From Achromobacter mucicolens (lineage in GTDB: Bacteria; Pseudomonadota; Gammaproteobacteria; Burkholderiales; Burkholderiaceae_B), in contig NZ_CADIJP010000020.1 in assembly GCF_902859725.1 (NCBI RefSeq), forward strand, positions 1 to 64,000: a stretch of DNA of 64,000 bases, read 5' to 3'. Numbering within the stretch: the first letter of the stretch is position 1; the number at the start of each line of letters is the position of its first letter. Shown here piece after piece: positions 1 to 8,674 of the stretch. Position numbers and translations under genes: made by a program. The notes beneath the pieces are model-generated. The model made no database searches, had not been told where the DNA came from, and worked only from the letters and a program-made list of their open reading frames with translations.

Positions 1-327
1 GGCAGCGGCGGGCGCCGGCGCGGCGGCGGCTTGCTCAGCGGCCTTGGGCGCTTCGGCCGGTGCGGTGGCGGCGGCGGCGGCCTTGGCGGCGGTGTCGATG
101 CGGGCCAGCACTTCGCCGGAGGTCACGGTGCTGCCATCGCCCTTGACGATTTCGGACAGCACGCCCGACGCGGGGGCCGGCACTTCCAGCACGACCTTGT
201 CGGTTTCGACTTCGATCAGGATTTCGTCGGCTTCAACGGCAGCGCCCGGCTGCTTCTTCCAGGTCAGCAGGGTCGCTTCGGAAACGGATTCGGAAAGTTG
301 GGGAACGACGACGTCGGTAATAGCCAT
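1..327 (-). CDS. odhB: Dihydrolipoamide succinyltransferase (2-oxoglutarate dehydrogenase E2), N-terminal part, runs off the left edge
   Basis: E2 core subunit of the 2-oxoglutarate dehydrogenase complex, which transfers the succinyl group to CoA in the TCA cycle. Only the first 109 residues lie in the window. They form one lipoyl domain: the start reads MAITDVVVPQL and the lipoyl-lysine loop is ETDKVVLEV, with Lys44 the expected lipoylation site. From about residue 80 an Ala/Pro-rich flexible linker begins and runs to the edge, as is normal between lipoyl and E1/E3-binding domains. The ATG at 325-327 is the natural start because it gives the usual MAITD beginning. The gene lies about 100 bases downstream of odhA in the same direction, so the two are probably co-transcribed. 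The E2 core and the E3 gene lie outside the window. Confidence 0.93.
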   Translation of the reverse strand, partial: MAITDVVVPQLSESVSEATLLTWKKQPGAAVEADEILIEVETDKVVLEVPAPASGVLSEIVKGDGSTVTSGEVLARIDTAAKAAAAATAPAEAPKAAEQAAAAPAPAAA

Positions 328-430
328 TTTGTTTATTCCGTAGAGAGTGTGTTCTTGTCACGCGGCGCGGCAAGGTTCGAAACGGGGTTCCGGAACGCTT
401 GCCGCCCGCGGCGCGTGCATCAAGTAAGGG

Positions 431-3298
431 TTACTTCGTCAACATGACCTTGAACTTGGGCGCGAAGGCCGTTTCGATCAGGGCCTTCTGCTGCTCCTGG
501 TGCTTGGCCAGGTAGCCCACGGCCGGCGATGCCGACGCGGCACGGCCTGCGTAGCCAAGCTTCTGGCCCTCGACCATGTTCTCGTACACGTGATGCTGAA
601 CGTAGAACCAGGCGCCTTGGTTCTGGGGTTCGTCCTGCACCCAGATCACTTCGGTTGCCTTGGGGTACTTGCGCAGTTCGGCTTCGAACGACTTGTGCGC
701 AAACGGATACAGCTGCTCGACGCGGATGATGGCGACGTTGTCGGCGCCACGCTCGCGGCGGGCGTTGACCAGGTCGTAGTACACCTTGCCCGAGCAAGCC
801 AGCACGCGCTTGACCTTGCTGGCGTCGATGGCCTCGTCGACCTCGCCGATGACCGGGCGGAAGCTGCCGCCGGCCAGATCGGTCAGGGGCGAACCGGCGT
901 CCTTGTTGCGCAGCAGCGACTTCGGCGTGAACAGCACCAGCGGCTTGCGGAACGGACGGATCATCTGGCGGCGCAGAACGTGGAAGATCTGCGAAGCCGA
1001 CGTCGGCTGAACCACTTGCATGTTGTTGTCGGCGCACAGCTGCAGGAAGCGCTCGATGCGGCCCGACGAGTGCTCGGGACCCTGGCCTTCGTAGCCGTGC
1101 GGCAGCATCAGCGTCAGGCCCGACTGGCGGCCCCACTTGGCTTCGCCGGAGCTGATGAACTGGTCGATCACGACCTGGGCGCCGTTGACGAAGTCGCCGA
1201 ACTGGCCTTCCCAGATGACCAGCGTGTTGGGTTCGGCGCTGGAGAAGCCGTATTCAAAGCCCAGCACCGCCTCTTCGGACAGCACGGAGTCGATGACGGT
1301 GAACGGCGCCTGGCCTTCCGAGACGTTCTGCAGCGGAATGTAGGTGCCGTCGTTCCAGCGTTCGCGGTTCTGGTCGTGCAGCACGGCGTGGCGGTGCGTG
1401 AACGTGCCGCGGCCCGAATCCTGGCCGGTGATGCGGATGGCGTAGCCCGAGGACACCAGGGTCGCGAAGGCGAGGTGTTCGCCCATGCCCCAGTCCAGGT
1501 TCATTTCGCCCTTGGCCATGGTGCGGCGGTCGTTCAGCAGCTTGGCGACCAGCGGGTGCACCGTGAAGCCTTCCGGCACGGTGGTGATGCGTTCGCCGAT
1601 GCGCTTGAGTTCAGCCAGCGGCACGGCGGTGTCGGCCTGGTCGGTCCACTTGGCGCCCAGGAACGGCGACCAGTCGATGGCGTACTTGCTCTTGTAGTCG
1701 GTCAGCACCGGTTCGATGGTGCGCTGGCCGTCTTCCATGAGCTGGCGGTAGTCCTTGACCAGCTGATCGGCTTCGCCGTCGGCCAGCACGCCTTGCGTGG
1801 TCAGCTTGTCGGCGTACAGCTTGCGCGTGCCGGGGTGGTGGCCGATGCGCTTGTACATCAGGGGCTGCGTCAGCGACGGGGTGTCCTGCTCGTTGTGGCC
1901 CAGCTTGCGGAAGCAGACGATGTCCACGACGACGTCGTGGCGGAACTGCAGACGGTAGTCCAGCGCCAGCTTGGTGACGAACACCACGGCTTCGGGATCG
2001 TCGCCGTTGACGTGGAACACCGGGGCTTCGATCATCTTGACCACGTCGGTGCAATACAGCGTCGAACGCGAGTCACGCGGGTCGGACGTGGTGAAGCCGA
2101 TCTGGTTGTTGATGACGATGTGCAGCGTGCCGCCCGTACCGTAGCCGCGCGTCTGCGCCAGGTTCAGGGTTTCCATCACGACGCCCTGGCCGGCAAAGGC
2201 CGCGTCGCCGTGCACCAGCACCGGCAGCACTTGCTTGCCTTCGGTATCGCCGCGGCGTTCCTGGCGGGCGCGTGCGCTGCCTTCGACGACGGGGTTGACG
2301 ATTTCAAGGTGCGACGGGTTGAACGCCAGCGACAGGTGGACGGGGCCGCCGCGCGTGGACAGGTCGCTCGAGAAGCCGTTGTGGTACTTCACGTCGCCGT
2401 CGGTCAGACCTTCGGCGTGCTTGCCTTCGAACTCGGCGAACAGGTCGCCGGGCATCTTGCCCATGATGTTCACGAGCAGGTTCAGGCGGCCGCGGTGGGC
2501 CATGCCGACCACGATTTCCTGGACGCCGTTTTCACCGGCGTGGTTGACCACTTCGTCCATCGAGGCGATGAAGCTTTCGCCGCCTTCCAGCGAGAAGCGC
2601 TTCTGGCCGACGTACTTGGTGTGCAGGAAGCGTTCCAGGCCTTCGGACTCGGTGAGCTGCTGAAGGATGTGGCGCTTTTCTTCCGCGGTGTACGTGGGCG
2701 CGCCCAGCGTGGTTTCCAGGCGTTCCTGGATCCAGCGCTTGGCGGCGGGGTCGGAGATGTGGGTGAATTCTGCACCGATGCTGCGGCAGTAGGTGTCGCG
2801 CAGCGCCTTCAGGATGTCGCGCAGCGTCATCGTGCTGGCGGTCGTGAAGTAGGTGTTGGTGGCCGAGTACGTCTGGTCCAGATCGGCTTCGGTCAGGCCG
2901 TAGAAGGCGGGATCGAGCTCGGGGATCGGCGGACGTTCCTGGCGCTTGAGCGGATCGAGGTCGGCCCAGCGCGAACCCAGCGAACGGTAGGCGGCAATCA
3001 GCGATTGCACCGAAACCTGCTTGCTGGCCACGCTCAGGTCGGGTTCGGCGGCGCGTTGCACGAAGGCATTGGCCTTGGCGCGCTGGGCGAACGATTCGAC
3101 GATGGGAGCGTGGGCCTGGTCGCGAGTGGATTCCTGGCCGTCGGTTGCGGGAGCGTGCTGCAATTGGTCGAAATATTCGCGCCAGTTGTCAGGTACCGAA
3201 CCGGGGTTATCGAGGTAGGCTTCGTAAAGCTCCTCGACATACGGGGCATTACCCCCAAAGAGGTAAGACGTGGATAGAGATTCTATTTCCGAAGACAT
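431..3298 (-). CDS. odhA: 2-oxoglutarate dehydrogenase E1 component
   Basis: Thiamine-diphosphate E1 subunit that decarboxylates 2-oxoglutarate and succinylates the lipoyl domain of OdhB. At 955 residues it has full family length. The N-terminal E2-binding segment is typical (SYLFGGNAPYVEELYEAY), followed by the dehydrogenase domain with GMAHRGRLN, HGDAAFAGQG and INNQIGFTT, the last being part of the ThDP/Mg site. The transketolase-like domain contains GQDSGRGTF, and the protein ends FAPKFKVMLTK. The gene is first in an odhAB operon. The 327 bases upstream hold no other gene and should carry its promoter. It is separated from gltA-sdh (25.7-30.7 kb) by accessory genes. The function is secure. 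Confidence 0.97.
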   Translation of the reverse strand: MSSEIESLSTSYLFGGNAPYVEELYEAYLDNPGSVPDNWREYFDQLQHAPATDGQESTRDQAHAPIVESFAQRAKANAFVQRAAEPDLSVASKQVSVQSLIAAYRSLGSRWADLDPLKRQERPPIPELDPAFYGLTEADLDQTYSATNTYFTTASTMTLRDILKALRDTYCRSIGAEFTHISDPAAKRWIQERLETTLGAPTYTAEEKRHILQQLTESEGLERFLHTKYVGQKRFSLEGGESFIASMDEVVNHAGENGVQEIVVGMAHRGRLNLLVNIMGKMPGDLFAEFEGKHAEGLTDGDVKYHNGFSSDLSTRGGPVHLSLAFNPSHLEIVNPVVEGSARARQERRGDTEGKQVLPVLVHGDAAFAGQGVVMETLNLAQTRGYGTGGTLHIVINNQIGFTTSDPRDSRSTLYCTDVVKMIEAPVFHVNGDDPEAVVFVTKLALDYRLQFRHDVVVDIVCFRKLGHNEQDTPSLTQPLMYKRIGHHPGTRKLYADKLTTQGVLADGEADQLVKDYRQLMEDGQRTIEPVLTDYKSKYAIDWSPFLGAKWTDQADTAVPLAELKRIGERITTVPEGFTVHPLVAKLLNDRRTMAKGEMNLDWGMGEHLAFATLVSSGYAIRITGQDSGRGTFTHRHAVLHDQNRERWNDGTYIPLQNVSEGQAPFTVIDSVLSEEAVLGFEYGFSSAEPNTLVIWEGQFGDFVNGAQVVIDQFISSGEAKWGRQSGLTLMLPHGYEGQGPEHSSGRIERFLQLCADNNMQVVQPTSASQIFHVLRRQMIRPFRKPLVLFTPKSLLRNKDAGSPLTDLAGGSFRPVIGEVDEAIDASKVKRVLACSGKVYYDLVNARRERGADNVAIIRVEQLYPFAHKSFEAELRKYPKATEVIWVQDEPQNQGAWFYVQHHVYENMVEGQKLGYAGRAASASPAVGYLAKHQEQQKALIETAFAPKFKVMLTK

Positions 3299-3625
3299 AT
3301 CGCTTCACCTTTACGAGTGCTTCACTCGAGACGATGCAGGAAAACCTTCCGCGACACGGGCTTCCCGTTAAGCGGATAGCAGGGGCAGAAGGCGCGTACA
3401 AGCCTTGAAAGCCTATGGTCGAGAAGTATAACCCTTTGAGTTTACGGGCGTCTTCCCGCATTTCCGTGACGCGAAAGCCCTTTCGGAATGCCGTCATGCA
3501 GCAACGGAATGTCCGTCCAACCCCTTCCAATGCGCCGTCTACGCGCCACCAAAATCGGTCAATGCAAAATGCCGCAGCGCGTCATTTTGAATAGCAGAAA
3601 AGGCAAGTGTTGCATTTACGCCGCG
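3299..3625 (-). promoter_or_regulatory. Upstream region of odhA (intergenic, no gene)
   Basis: This stretch lies between the start of odhA and the end of acdR, both on the minus strand. I see no convincing coding sequence. On the minus strand there is a TATACT hexamer (positions 3424-3429), about 125 bases before the odhA start, that could be a -10 element, but no good -35 hexamer stands at the right distance. It is the presumed control region of the odh operon. The exact promoter is not resolved. Confidence 0.4.
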
Positions 3626-4096
3626 TCAAACAGGCAGCGCAGTGGTCGACATGATCTCTTTCAAGACGAAAAAGGTGCGAATTTGGCGTACGCCGGGCAG
3701 CTTGATGATCTCGCCCGCATGCAGCTTGTTGAACCGTTCCAGATCGCGGATGCGCAGCATCAGGAAGTAGTCGAATTCGCCCGCAACGAGGTGGCATTCC
3801 AGGCATCCGCTGATGCTCTTGGCCGCCTCCTCGAAGTCGGTGAACGAGTCGGGTGTGGATCGGTCCAGCACCACGCCCACGATGACGAGCGTGGCCATGT
3901 CCACGTCGGCCGGTTCCAGCAGCGCGACCGTTTTGCGGATGATGCCTTCGCTTTTGAGCCGCTCGACGCGCCGCAGACACGCGGCCGGACTGAGATGCAC
4001 GCGTGCGCTCAGGTCCAGATTGGTGATCTGCGCGTCGTCCTGAAGAATGCGCAGGATCTGACGGTCGATGCGGTCCAGCGTGAACACGGCGGTCAT
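3626..4096 (-). CDS. acdR: Lrp/AsnC-family transcriptional regulator, probable AcdR
   Basis: A 156-residue leucine-responsive-protein type regulator. It has an N-terminal winged helix-turn-helix (LDRIDRQILRILQDDAQI, then SARVHLSPAACLRRVERL) and a C-terminal RAM ligand-binding domain (about residues 70-150, including GCLECHLVAGEFDYFL). It is transcribed divergently from an ACC deaminase gene across an AT-rich gap of about 190 bases. That arrangement matches the known acdR-acdS pairs of rhizosphere proteobacteria, in which the Lrp-type AcdR controls ACC deaminase. The protein family is certain. The AcdR assignment rests on the neighbour. Alternative: a general amino-acid-responsive Lrp paralogue. 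Confidence 0.85.
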   Translation of the reverse strand: MTAVFTLDRIDRQILRILQDDAQITNLDLSARVHLSPAACLRRVERLKSEGIIRKTVALLEPADVDMATLVIVGVVLDRSTPDSFTDFEEAAKSISGCLECHLVAGEFDYFLMLRIRDLERFNKLHAGEIIKLPGVRQIRTFFVLKEIMSTTALPV

Positions 4097-4288
4097 TTAA
4101 TACGTCCCTGAAAATTAAATTTGGTCGCGGGTTTTAATTTGGAAATATTAAATCCCTAAATGCCAATAAACGAAGTTTCGATTTGGCGGATTGAAAAAAT
4201 ACGCAATTGACCCCTCAAGCCCATGATTTCTATGATTTTTGCGAACCCTGCCAAAAAGCGCAGGCCGCCCGAATCATCAGGAGCCACC
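4097..4288. promoter_or_regulatory. Divergent acdR/acdS control region, AT-rich
   Basis: The gap between the two divergent starts is much richer in A/T than its surroundings, especially 4110-4160. It contains repeated AATTTGG motifs (4118-4124 and 4136-4142) and runs such as AAATTAAAT and ATATTAAAT. AT-rich, loosely repeated sites are what Lrp-family proteins usually bind. The individual AcdR sites are inferred, not defined. Confidence 0.5.
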
Positions 4289-5305
4289 ATGGATCTGCAA
4301 CGCTTTCCCCGACATCGCCTGACCTTCGGCGATACCCCGATCGAAAAGCTGGACCGCCTTTCACAGCATCTGGGCGGCGAGGTCGAGATCTACGCCAAGC
4401 GCGAGGACTGCAACAGCGGCCTGGCGTTCGGCGGCAACAAGCTGCGCAAGCTTGAATACCTGATCCCGCAGGCGCTGGAACAAGGTTGCGACACGCTCGT
4501 CACCATCGGCGGCATCCAGTCCAATCACACGCGCATGGTCGCGGCGGTGGCCGCCAAGCTGGGATTGGCCTGCGTGCTGGTGCAGGAAAACTGGGTGGAT
4601 TATTCGGATGCGGTCTACGACCGCGTCGGCAACATCATGATGAGCCGCCTCATGGGCGCGGACGTGCGGCTGGTCGACCAGGGTTTCGACATCGGCTTTC
4701 GCCGCAGCTGGGAAGAGGCGCTTGAAGAAGTGAAACGCCGCGGCGGCAAGCCCTATGCGATTCCCGCGGGCGCGTCCGACCATGAACTGGGCGGGCTGGG
4801 CTACGTGGGCTTTGCCGAAGAGGTGCGCCGCCAGGAAGCCGATCTGGGATTCAAGTTCGACTACATCGTCGTCTGCGCGGTCACGGGCAGCACGCAGGCC
4901 GGCATGGTCGTGGGCTTTGCCGCCGACGGCCGCGCCGACCGCGTCATCGGCATCGACGCATCCGCCACGCCGGAGCAGACGCGCGCCCAAGTCCTGCGCA
5001 TCGCGCGGCGCACCGCCGACCTCGTCGGACTGGACAGACCCATCGAAGACAAGGACGTGGTGCTAGACACGCGTTACGCTTATCCCGCGTATGGCCTGCC
5101 GTCAGCCGAAACCAACGATGCCATCCGTACGTGCGCCCGCCTGGAAGGCATGATGACCGACCCCGTGTACGAAGGGAAATCCATGCAGGGGATGATGGAC
5201 ATCATCCGCAAAGGCGAAATTCCCGCCGGTTCGAAGGTCCTGTATGCGCACCTGGGAGGGGTGCCGGCGATCAACGCCTACAGCTTTCTCTACCGCAACG
5301 GATAG
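4289..5305 (+). CDS. acdS: 1-aminocyclopropane-1-carboxylate (ACC) deaminase
   Basis: PLP enzyme that splits ACC, the plant ethylene precursor, into 2-oxobutyrate and ammonia. The close relatives are D-cysteine desulfhydrases, so the diagnostic residues matter. With the start at 4289 the protein is 338 residues, the classical AcdS length. Numbering then matches the Pseudomonas enzyme: PLP Lys51 (GGNK), Ser78 (GGIQSN), Tyr268, Tyr294-Glu295 (DPVYEGKSM) and Leu322 (AHLGG) are all present. The ATG at 4289 follows an AGGAG ribosome site. An in-frame ATG 66 bases upstream would add an unrelated tail. It is transcribed divergently from the Lrp regulator and ends 14 bases from the convergent MFS gene. 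The product 2-oxobutyrate can feed propionyl-CoA metabolism (prpBCD lies in this window). Confidence 0.95.
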   Translation: MDLQRFPRHRLTFGDTPIEKLDRLSQHLGGEVEIYAKREDCNSGLAFGGNKLRKLEYLIPQALEQGCDTLVTIGGIQSNHTRMVAAVAAKLGLACVLVQENWVDYSDAVYDRVGNIMMSRLMGADVRLVDQGFDIGFRRSWEEALEEVKRRGGKPYAIPAGASDHELGGLGYVGFAEEVRRQEADLGFKFDYIVVCAVTGSTQAGMVVGFAADGRADRVIGIDASATPEQTRAQVLRIARRTADLVGLDRPIEDKDVVLDTRYAYPAYGLPSAETNDAIRTCARLEGMMTDPVYEGKSMQGMMDIIRKGEIPAGSKVLYAHLGGVPAINAYSFLYRNG

Positions 5306-5319
5306 CGGCGGCTTCGGCG

Positions 5320-6561
5320 TCATGGGGTGGCCTTGCGGGGACTTGCGGTGACATTGCCGCCCTGCCCTTGCGCCAAGGGAAACCCATGGCGGCGCGCCGC
5401 TGCCGCCACGATCAGCGTCGCCGCCAGCAACAGCAACAGCGCGGGCGCAAAGGCGGCAACGCCCGCGCCTTCCAGCAAAATGCCGCCAATGACGCCGCCG
5501 CCCGCGATCGCCAGGTTCCAGGCCGTGACCAGCATCGATTGCGCCACATCGGCCGACTCGCCCGCTGTCTTGGCCAGCGCGGTCTGCAACAGCGTCGGCG
5601 CGCCGCCGAACGCCAGTCCCCATGCCGCCACCGCCGTGGTCACCACGGCCGGATCATTGCCGCTGATGCCCAGGACCAGCGCCGACAGCGCAAACAGCAC
5701 CGTGCTGGCCAGCGTCATGACGCGCAGATGGCTGTCGATCAGAACGCCGATGATCCAGAGCCCCCCGAGCGATGACAGCCCGAACACCAGCAGCATCATG
5801 TCCGTGCGGTCGCCCATGCCGCGCGCCGCCAGGAACGGCGCAATGTAGGTATAGAGAATGTTGTGCGCCAGGACGAACGAGAACACCACGAACAGCACCG
5901 CGCGCACGCCCGGCAGGGTGAAGACGTGGCGCAGCGGCGCGCGCTTGCCCACGGTCTGCCCCGCAAAGTCCGGCACCTGGATGCGCACCCACGCCATCAG
6001 GATCAGCGCCAGCGCGCTCATGATGCCGAAACACCAGCGCCACCCCACGAGGTTGCCCAGAAAGGTCCCTGCCGGCACGCCAAGCGACAACGCCAGCGGC
6101 GTGCCCACCATCGCAATGGCGATCGCCCGCCCCTTCTGGCGCTCGGGCACCATGCGCGCCGCGTAGCCCGCGGCCAGCGCCCACAGCAGCCCGGCGGACA
6201 CGCCCGCAACAAAACGCGCCGCCATCGTCAGCACGTAGCTGGCGGACACCGTCGTGACGGTGTTGGCGATGACAAAGCCGGCAATCGCGGCCAGCAGCAA
6301 CGGGCGGCGTCTCACGCCTTGCGTCGCGGCAGTCAACGGTATCGCCGCCACCAGCGAACCGATCGCGTAAATCGTCACCAGCTGTCCGGCCATCGCTTCG
6401 GAAATAGTCAGCCCCGCGCTGATCTGCGGCAGCAGCCCGGCCGGCAGGGCTTCCGTCAGGATCGTGACGAAACCGGCCAGCGCCAGCGCCAGCAGTACTG
6501 CAATGGGAAGACGCGACTCGCGCGCAACGGGGCCGGGGGCCGTCACCTGAAAACCTGCCAT
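5320..6561 (-). CDS. MFS transporter, drug/sugar-efflux (AraJ/SotB-like) type
   Basis: A 413-residue major facilitator with about 12 predicted membrane helices. The first is at residues 18-40 of the chosen start, and the loop VRRRPLLL between helices 2 and 3 corresponds to the family's motif A. The best resemblance is to the 12-helix proton-driven efflux group (AraJ, SotB, chloramphenicol-resistance type). The substrate is unknown. The start at 6561 (MAGFQVTAPG) gives a normal short cytoplasmic head; an ATG further upstream would add 33 residues of unlikely composition. The gene is divergent from a LysR regulator that sits 147 bases away, so control by that regulator is likely. It is convergent with acdS. 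Confidence 0.85.
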   Translation of the reverse strand: MAGFQVTAPGPVARESRLPIAVLLALALAGFVTILTEALPAGLLPQISAGLTISEAMAGQLVTIYAIGSLVAAIPLTAATQGVRRRPLLLAAIAGFVIANTVTTVSASYVLTMAARFVAGVSAGLLWALAAGYAARMVPERQKGRAIAIAMVGTPLALSLGVPAGTFLGNLVGWRWCFGIMSALALILMAWVRIQVPDFAGQTVGKRAPLRHVFTLPGVRAVLFVVFSFVLAHNILYTYIAPFLAARGMGDRTDMMLLVFGLSSLGGLWIIGVLIDSHLRVMTLASTVLFALSALVLGISGNDPAVVTTAVAAWGLAFGGAPTLLQTALAKTAGESADVAQSMLVTAWNLAIAGGGVIGGILLEGAGVAAFAPALLLLLAATLIVAAAARRHGFPLAQGQGGNVTASPRKATP

Positions 6562-6668
6562 GTTCTGCCTTTTGATTGGCCGGCAGCGGGCGGATAAGCC
6601 CGACCCCGGCGCGTGTTGTGTGAAGGCAGCCATGTTGGCGGCAGGCGCGGCCCGGGACAATAATGCCG

Positions 6669-6697
6669 ATGTTCAAAACATATCGGACAAATTGTCC
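6669..6697. promoter_or_regulatory. Two adjacent dyads between the LysR gene and the MFS gene (candidate operators)
   Basis: Immediately upstream of the LysR gene lie two inverted repeats: ATGTT-CAA-AACAT at 6669-6681 and GGACAA-A-TTGTCC at 6685-6697. Short dyads in the gap between a LysR regulator and its divergent target are the expected binding sites. Site function is inferred. Confidence 0.5.
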
Positions 6698-6708
6698 TGA
6701 ATCGCATC

Positions 6709-7617
6709 ATGGTCGAATCGCTCAGCGCCATTGCTGCCTTCGTGCAGGCCGCGGAAACGCGCAGTTATTCCGAGGCCGCCCGCAACCTCGGCGTGTCCGC
6801 CTCGGCCGTGGGCAAGAGCGTTTGCCGGCTGGAAACGCGCCTTGGCGTGCGCCTGCTCCACCGCAGCACACGCAGCATCACCTTGACGGCCGAAGGCGCC
6901 GTTTTTCTTGAACGCTGCCGCCGCATCCTGTGCGAACTCGAGTCGGCCGAACTGGAACTGTCCGAAACCCGTCGGGCGCCCCAAGGGCGGCTGCGCATCA
7001 GCCTGCCGCTGGTCGGGATGCTGGTCATGCCCGCGCTGACCGCGTTCATGCACCGCTACCCGGCCATCGAACTGGACGTGGATTTCTCGGATCGTCTGGT
7101 GGATGTCATCAACGAAGGTTTCGACATCGTGATGCGCACGGGCGAGCCGACGGATTCGCGGCTGGTGTCGCGCCCGGTGGGCAACTACCGGCTGCTGCTT
7201 GTCGCGGCGCCGGACTATCTGGCCCGCCGCGGCACGCCCGGCGCCCCCGCCGACCTGAGTCATCACGCGTGCCTGCAGCACCGGTTTCCCAGCACGGGAA
7301 AACTGGAGCCCTGGCCGCTCGCGCACGACGACGCAACGCCGGCGTGGACACTGCCCGTGTCGATGGTGTGCAACACATCCGCGGCCCTGCTGGATGTGGC
7401 GGTGGCGGGTCTAGGCATCGCGTGCCTGCCCGATTTCCTGGTGCGGCCCGCCATGCAGCGCGGCGAACTGGTTTCCGTGCTGGACCGCCATGTCGAGCAT
7501 CATGGCACGTTCCGGCTGCTGTGGGCGTCCAGCAAACATCTGGCGCCCAAATTGCGCGTCTTCATCGATTTCATGAGCGCGGAATTGTTCAAGGAAGACA
7601 ACGCTGTGGCAGTCTGA
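6709..7617 (+). CDS. LysR-family transcriptional regulator
   Basis: A 302-residue LysR-type regulator. The N-terminal winged helix-turn-helix is typical (LSAIAAFVQAAETRSYSEAA, then SASAVGKSVCRLETRLGVRL, residues about 5-60). It is followed by the substrate-binding domain with the usual hinge RLRISLPL near residue 95. The sequence VDFSDRLVDVINEGFD in the effector domain is typical of the large AaeR/DsdC-like group of LysR proteins. It diverges from the MFS efflux gene, its likely target, and two operator-like dyads lie just upstream. The inducer is unknown. The next gene on the same strand (puuE) starts about 100 bases later and may be separately controlled. Confidence 0.9.
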   Translation: MVESLSAIAAFVQAAETRSYSEAARNLGVSASAVGKSVCRLETRLGVRLLHRSTRSITLTAEGAVFLERCRRILCELESAELELSETRRAPQGRLRISLPLVGMLVMPALTAFMHRYPAIELDVDFSDRLVDVINEGFDIVMRTGEPTDSRLVSRPVGNYRLLLVAAPDYLARRGTPGAPADLSHHACLQHRFPSTGKLEPWPLAHDDATPAWTLPVSMVCNTSAALLDVAVAGLGIACLPDFLVRPAMQRGELVSVLDRHVEHHGTFRLLWASSKHLAPKLRVFIDFMSAELFKEDNAVAV

Positions 7618-7670
7618 CCGCGCCGATCCGGGGCGTAGGGCATACGCTGATGGCCTGCGGCTGGTATTTG

Positions 7671-7690
7671 ATGTACATACTTTGTATACA
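7671..7690. promoter_or_regulatory. Paired 8-bp palindromes upstream of the allantoinase-like gene
   Basis: ATGTACAT (7671-7678) and TGTATACA (7683-7690) are two perfect 8-bp palindromes with centres 12 bases apart, about 30 bases before the puuE start. TTGTATACAC resembles sites bound by FadR/VanR-type GntR regulators. No GntR gene lies in this cluster, so the regulator would be elsewhere. Function is inferred. Confidence 0.4.
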
Positions 7691-7718
7691 CAATCCACAC
7701 CATGCCTCTGCCCTGCCA

Positions 7719-8663
7719 ATGTCTTCCTACGACGCTACCGCTCCCTACCCTCGCGACCTGGTCGGCTACGGCCGCAATCCGCCTCACGCGCAATGGCCAG
7801 GCAACGCGCGGATTGCGGTGCAGTTCGTCCTGAATTACGAGGAAGGCGGCGAAAACAGCGTGCTGCATGGCGACGCCGGCTCCGAGCAATTCCTGTCCGA
7901 AATGTTCAGCCCCGCCAGCTATCCGGACCGGCATCTCAGCATGGAAGGCATCTATGAATACGGCTCGCGGGCGGGCGTGTGGCGCATCCTGCGGGAATTT
8001 GAAAAGCGCCAGTTGCCGCTGACGGTGTTCGGCGTCGGCATGGCGCTGCAACGCCATCCGGACCTGACCGCGGCGTTCGTGGAACTGGGTCATGAAATTG
8101 CCTGCCACGGGTGGCGCTGGATCCACTACCAGAACGTGGATGAAGCCACCGAGCGCGAGCACATGCGCCTGGCCATCGACGCCATCACCACGCTGACCGG
8201 CACGCGGCCGCTGGGCTGGTACACGGGCCGCGACAGCCCCCGCACCCGCACGCTGGTCGCCGACGACGGCGGATTCGAGTATGACAGCGATTATTACGGC
8301 GACGACCTGCCCTTCTGGATGCAGGTGCGCAAATCGGATGGCGCCACGGCGCCGCAGCTCATCGTGCCCTACACGCTGGACTGCAACGACATGCGCTTCG
8401 CGCTGCCGCAGGGCTTTTCCCACGCCGATCCCTTTTTCCAGTACCTGAAGGACAGCTTCGACGCGTTGTATGCCGAAGGCGACGAAGCGCCCAAGATGCT
8501 CAGCATCGGCATGCACTGCCGCCTCCTGGGCCGGCCCGGCCGCATCGTTGCCCTGCAGCGTTTCCTGGATCACATCGCGCGCCACGATCGCGTCTGGGTG
8601 TGCCGCCGGCTGGACATCGCGCGACACTGGAAATCCACCCACCCCTACATCTCCGACCGTTGA
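7719..8663 (+). CDS. puuE: Allantoinase of the polysaccharide-deacetylase (PuuE) type
   Basis: Predicted metal-independent allantoinase of the carbohydrate-esterase-4-like fold, opening allantoin to allantoate. The 314-residue protein has the family hallmarks: YPRDLVGYGRNPPHAQWPG near the start, IAVQFVLNYEEGGEN, SIYEYGSRAG-like (GIYEYGSRAGVWRIL), GHEIACHGWRW and GWYTGRDSPRTR, followed by YDSDYYGDDLPFW. The start at 7719 gives MSSYDATAPYPRD; a further upstream ATG (7671) overlaps the palindromes and is less likely. The next gene encodes an allantoate amidohydrolase-like enzyme, which supports an ureide pathway. Because PuuE homologues with other cyclic amide substrates exist, the substrate is probable, not proven. 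Confidence 0.82.
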   Translation: MSSYDATAPYPRDLVGYGRNPPHAQWPGNARIAVQFVLNYEEGGENSVLHGDAGSEQFLSEMFSPASYPDRHLSMEGIYEYGSRAGVWRILREFEKRQLPLTVFGVGMALQRHPDLTAAFVELGHEIACHGWRWIHYQNVDEATEREHMRLAIDAITTLTGTRPLGWYTGRDSPRTRTLVADDGGFEYDSDYYGDDLPFWMQVRKSDGATAPQLIVPYTLDCNDMRFALPQGFSHADPFFQYLKDSFDALYAEGDEAPKMLSIGMHCRLLGRPGRIVALQRFLDHIARHDRVWVCRRLDIARHWKSTHPYISDR

Positions 8664-8674
8664 ACAGGACGACC

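Noticed and set aside
500-3277. A 925-codon plus-strand open frame opposite odhA
   Set aside because: Exact antisense shadow of odhA, low-complexity His/Val/Gly/Arg-rich sequence without recognisable motifs.
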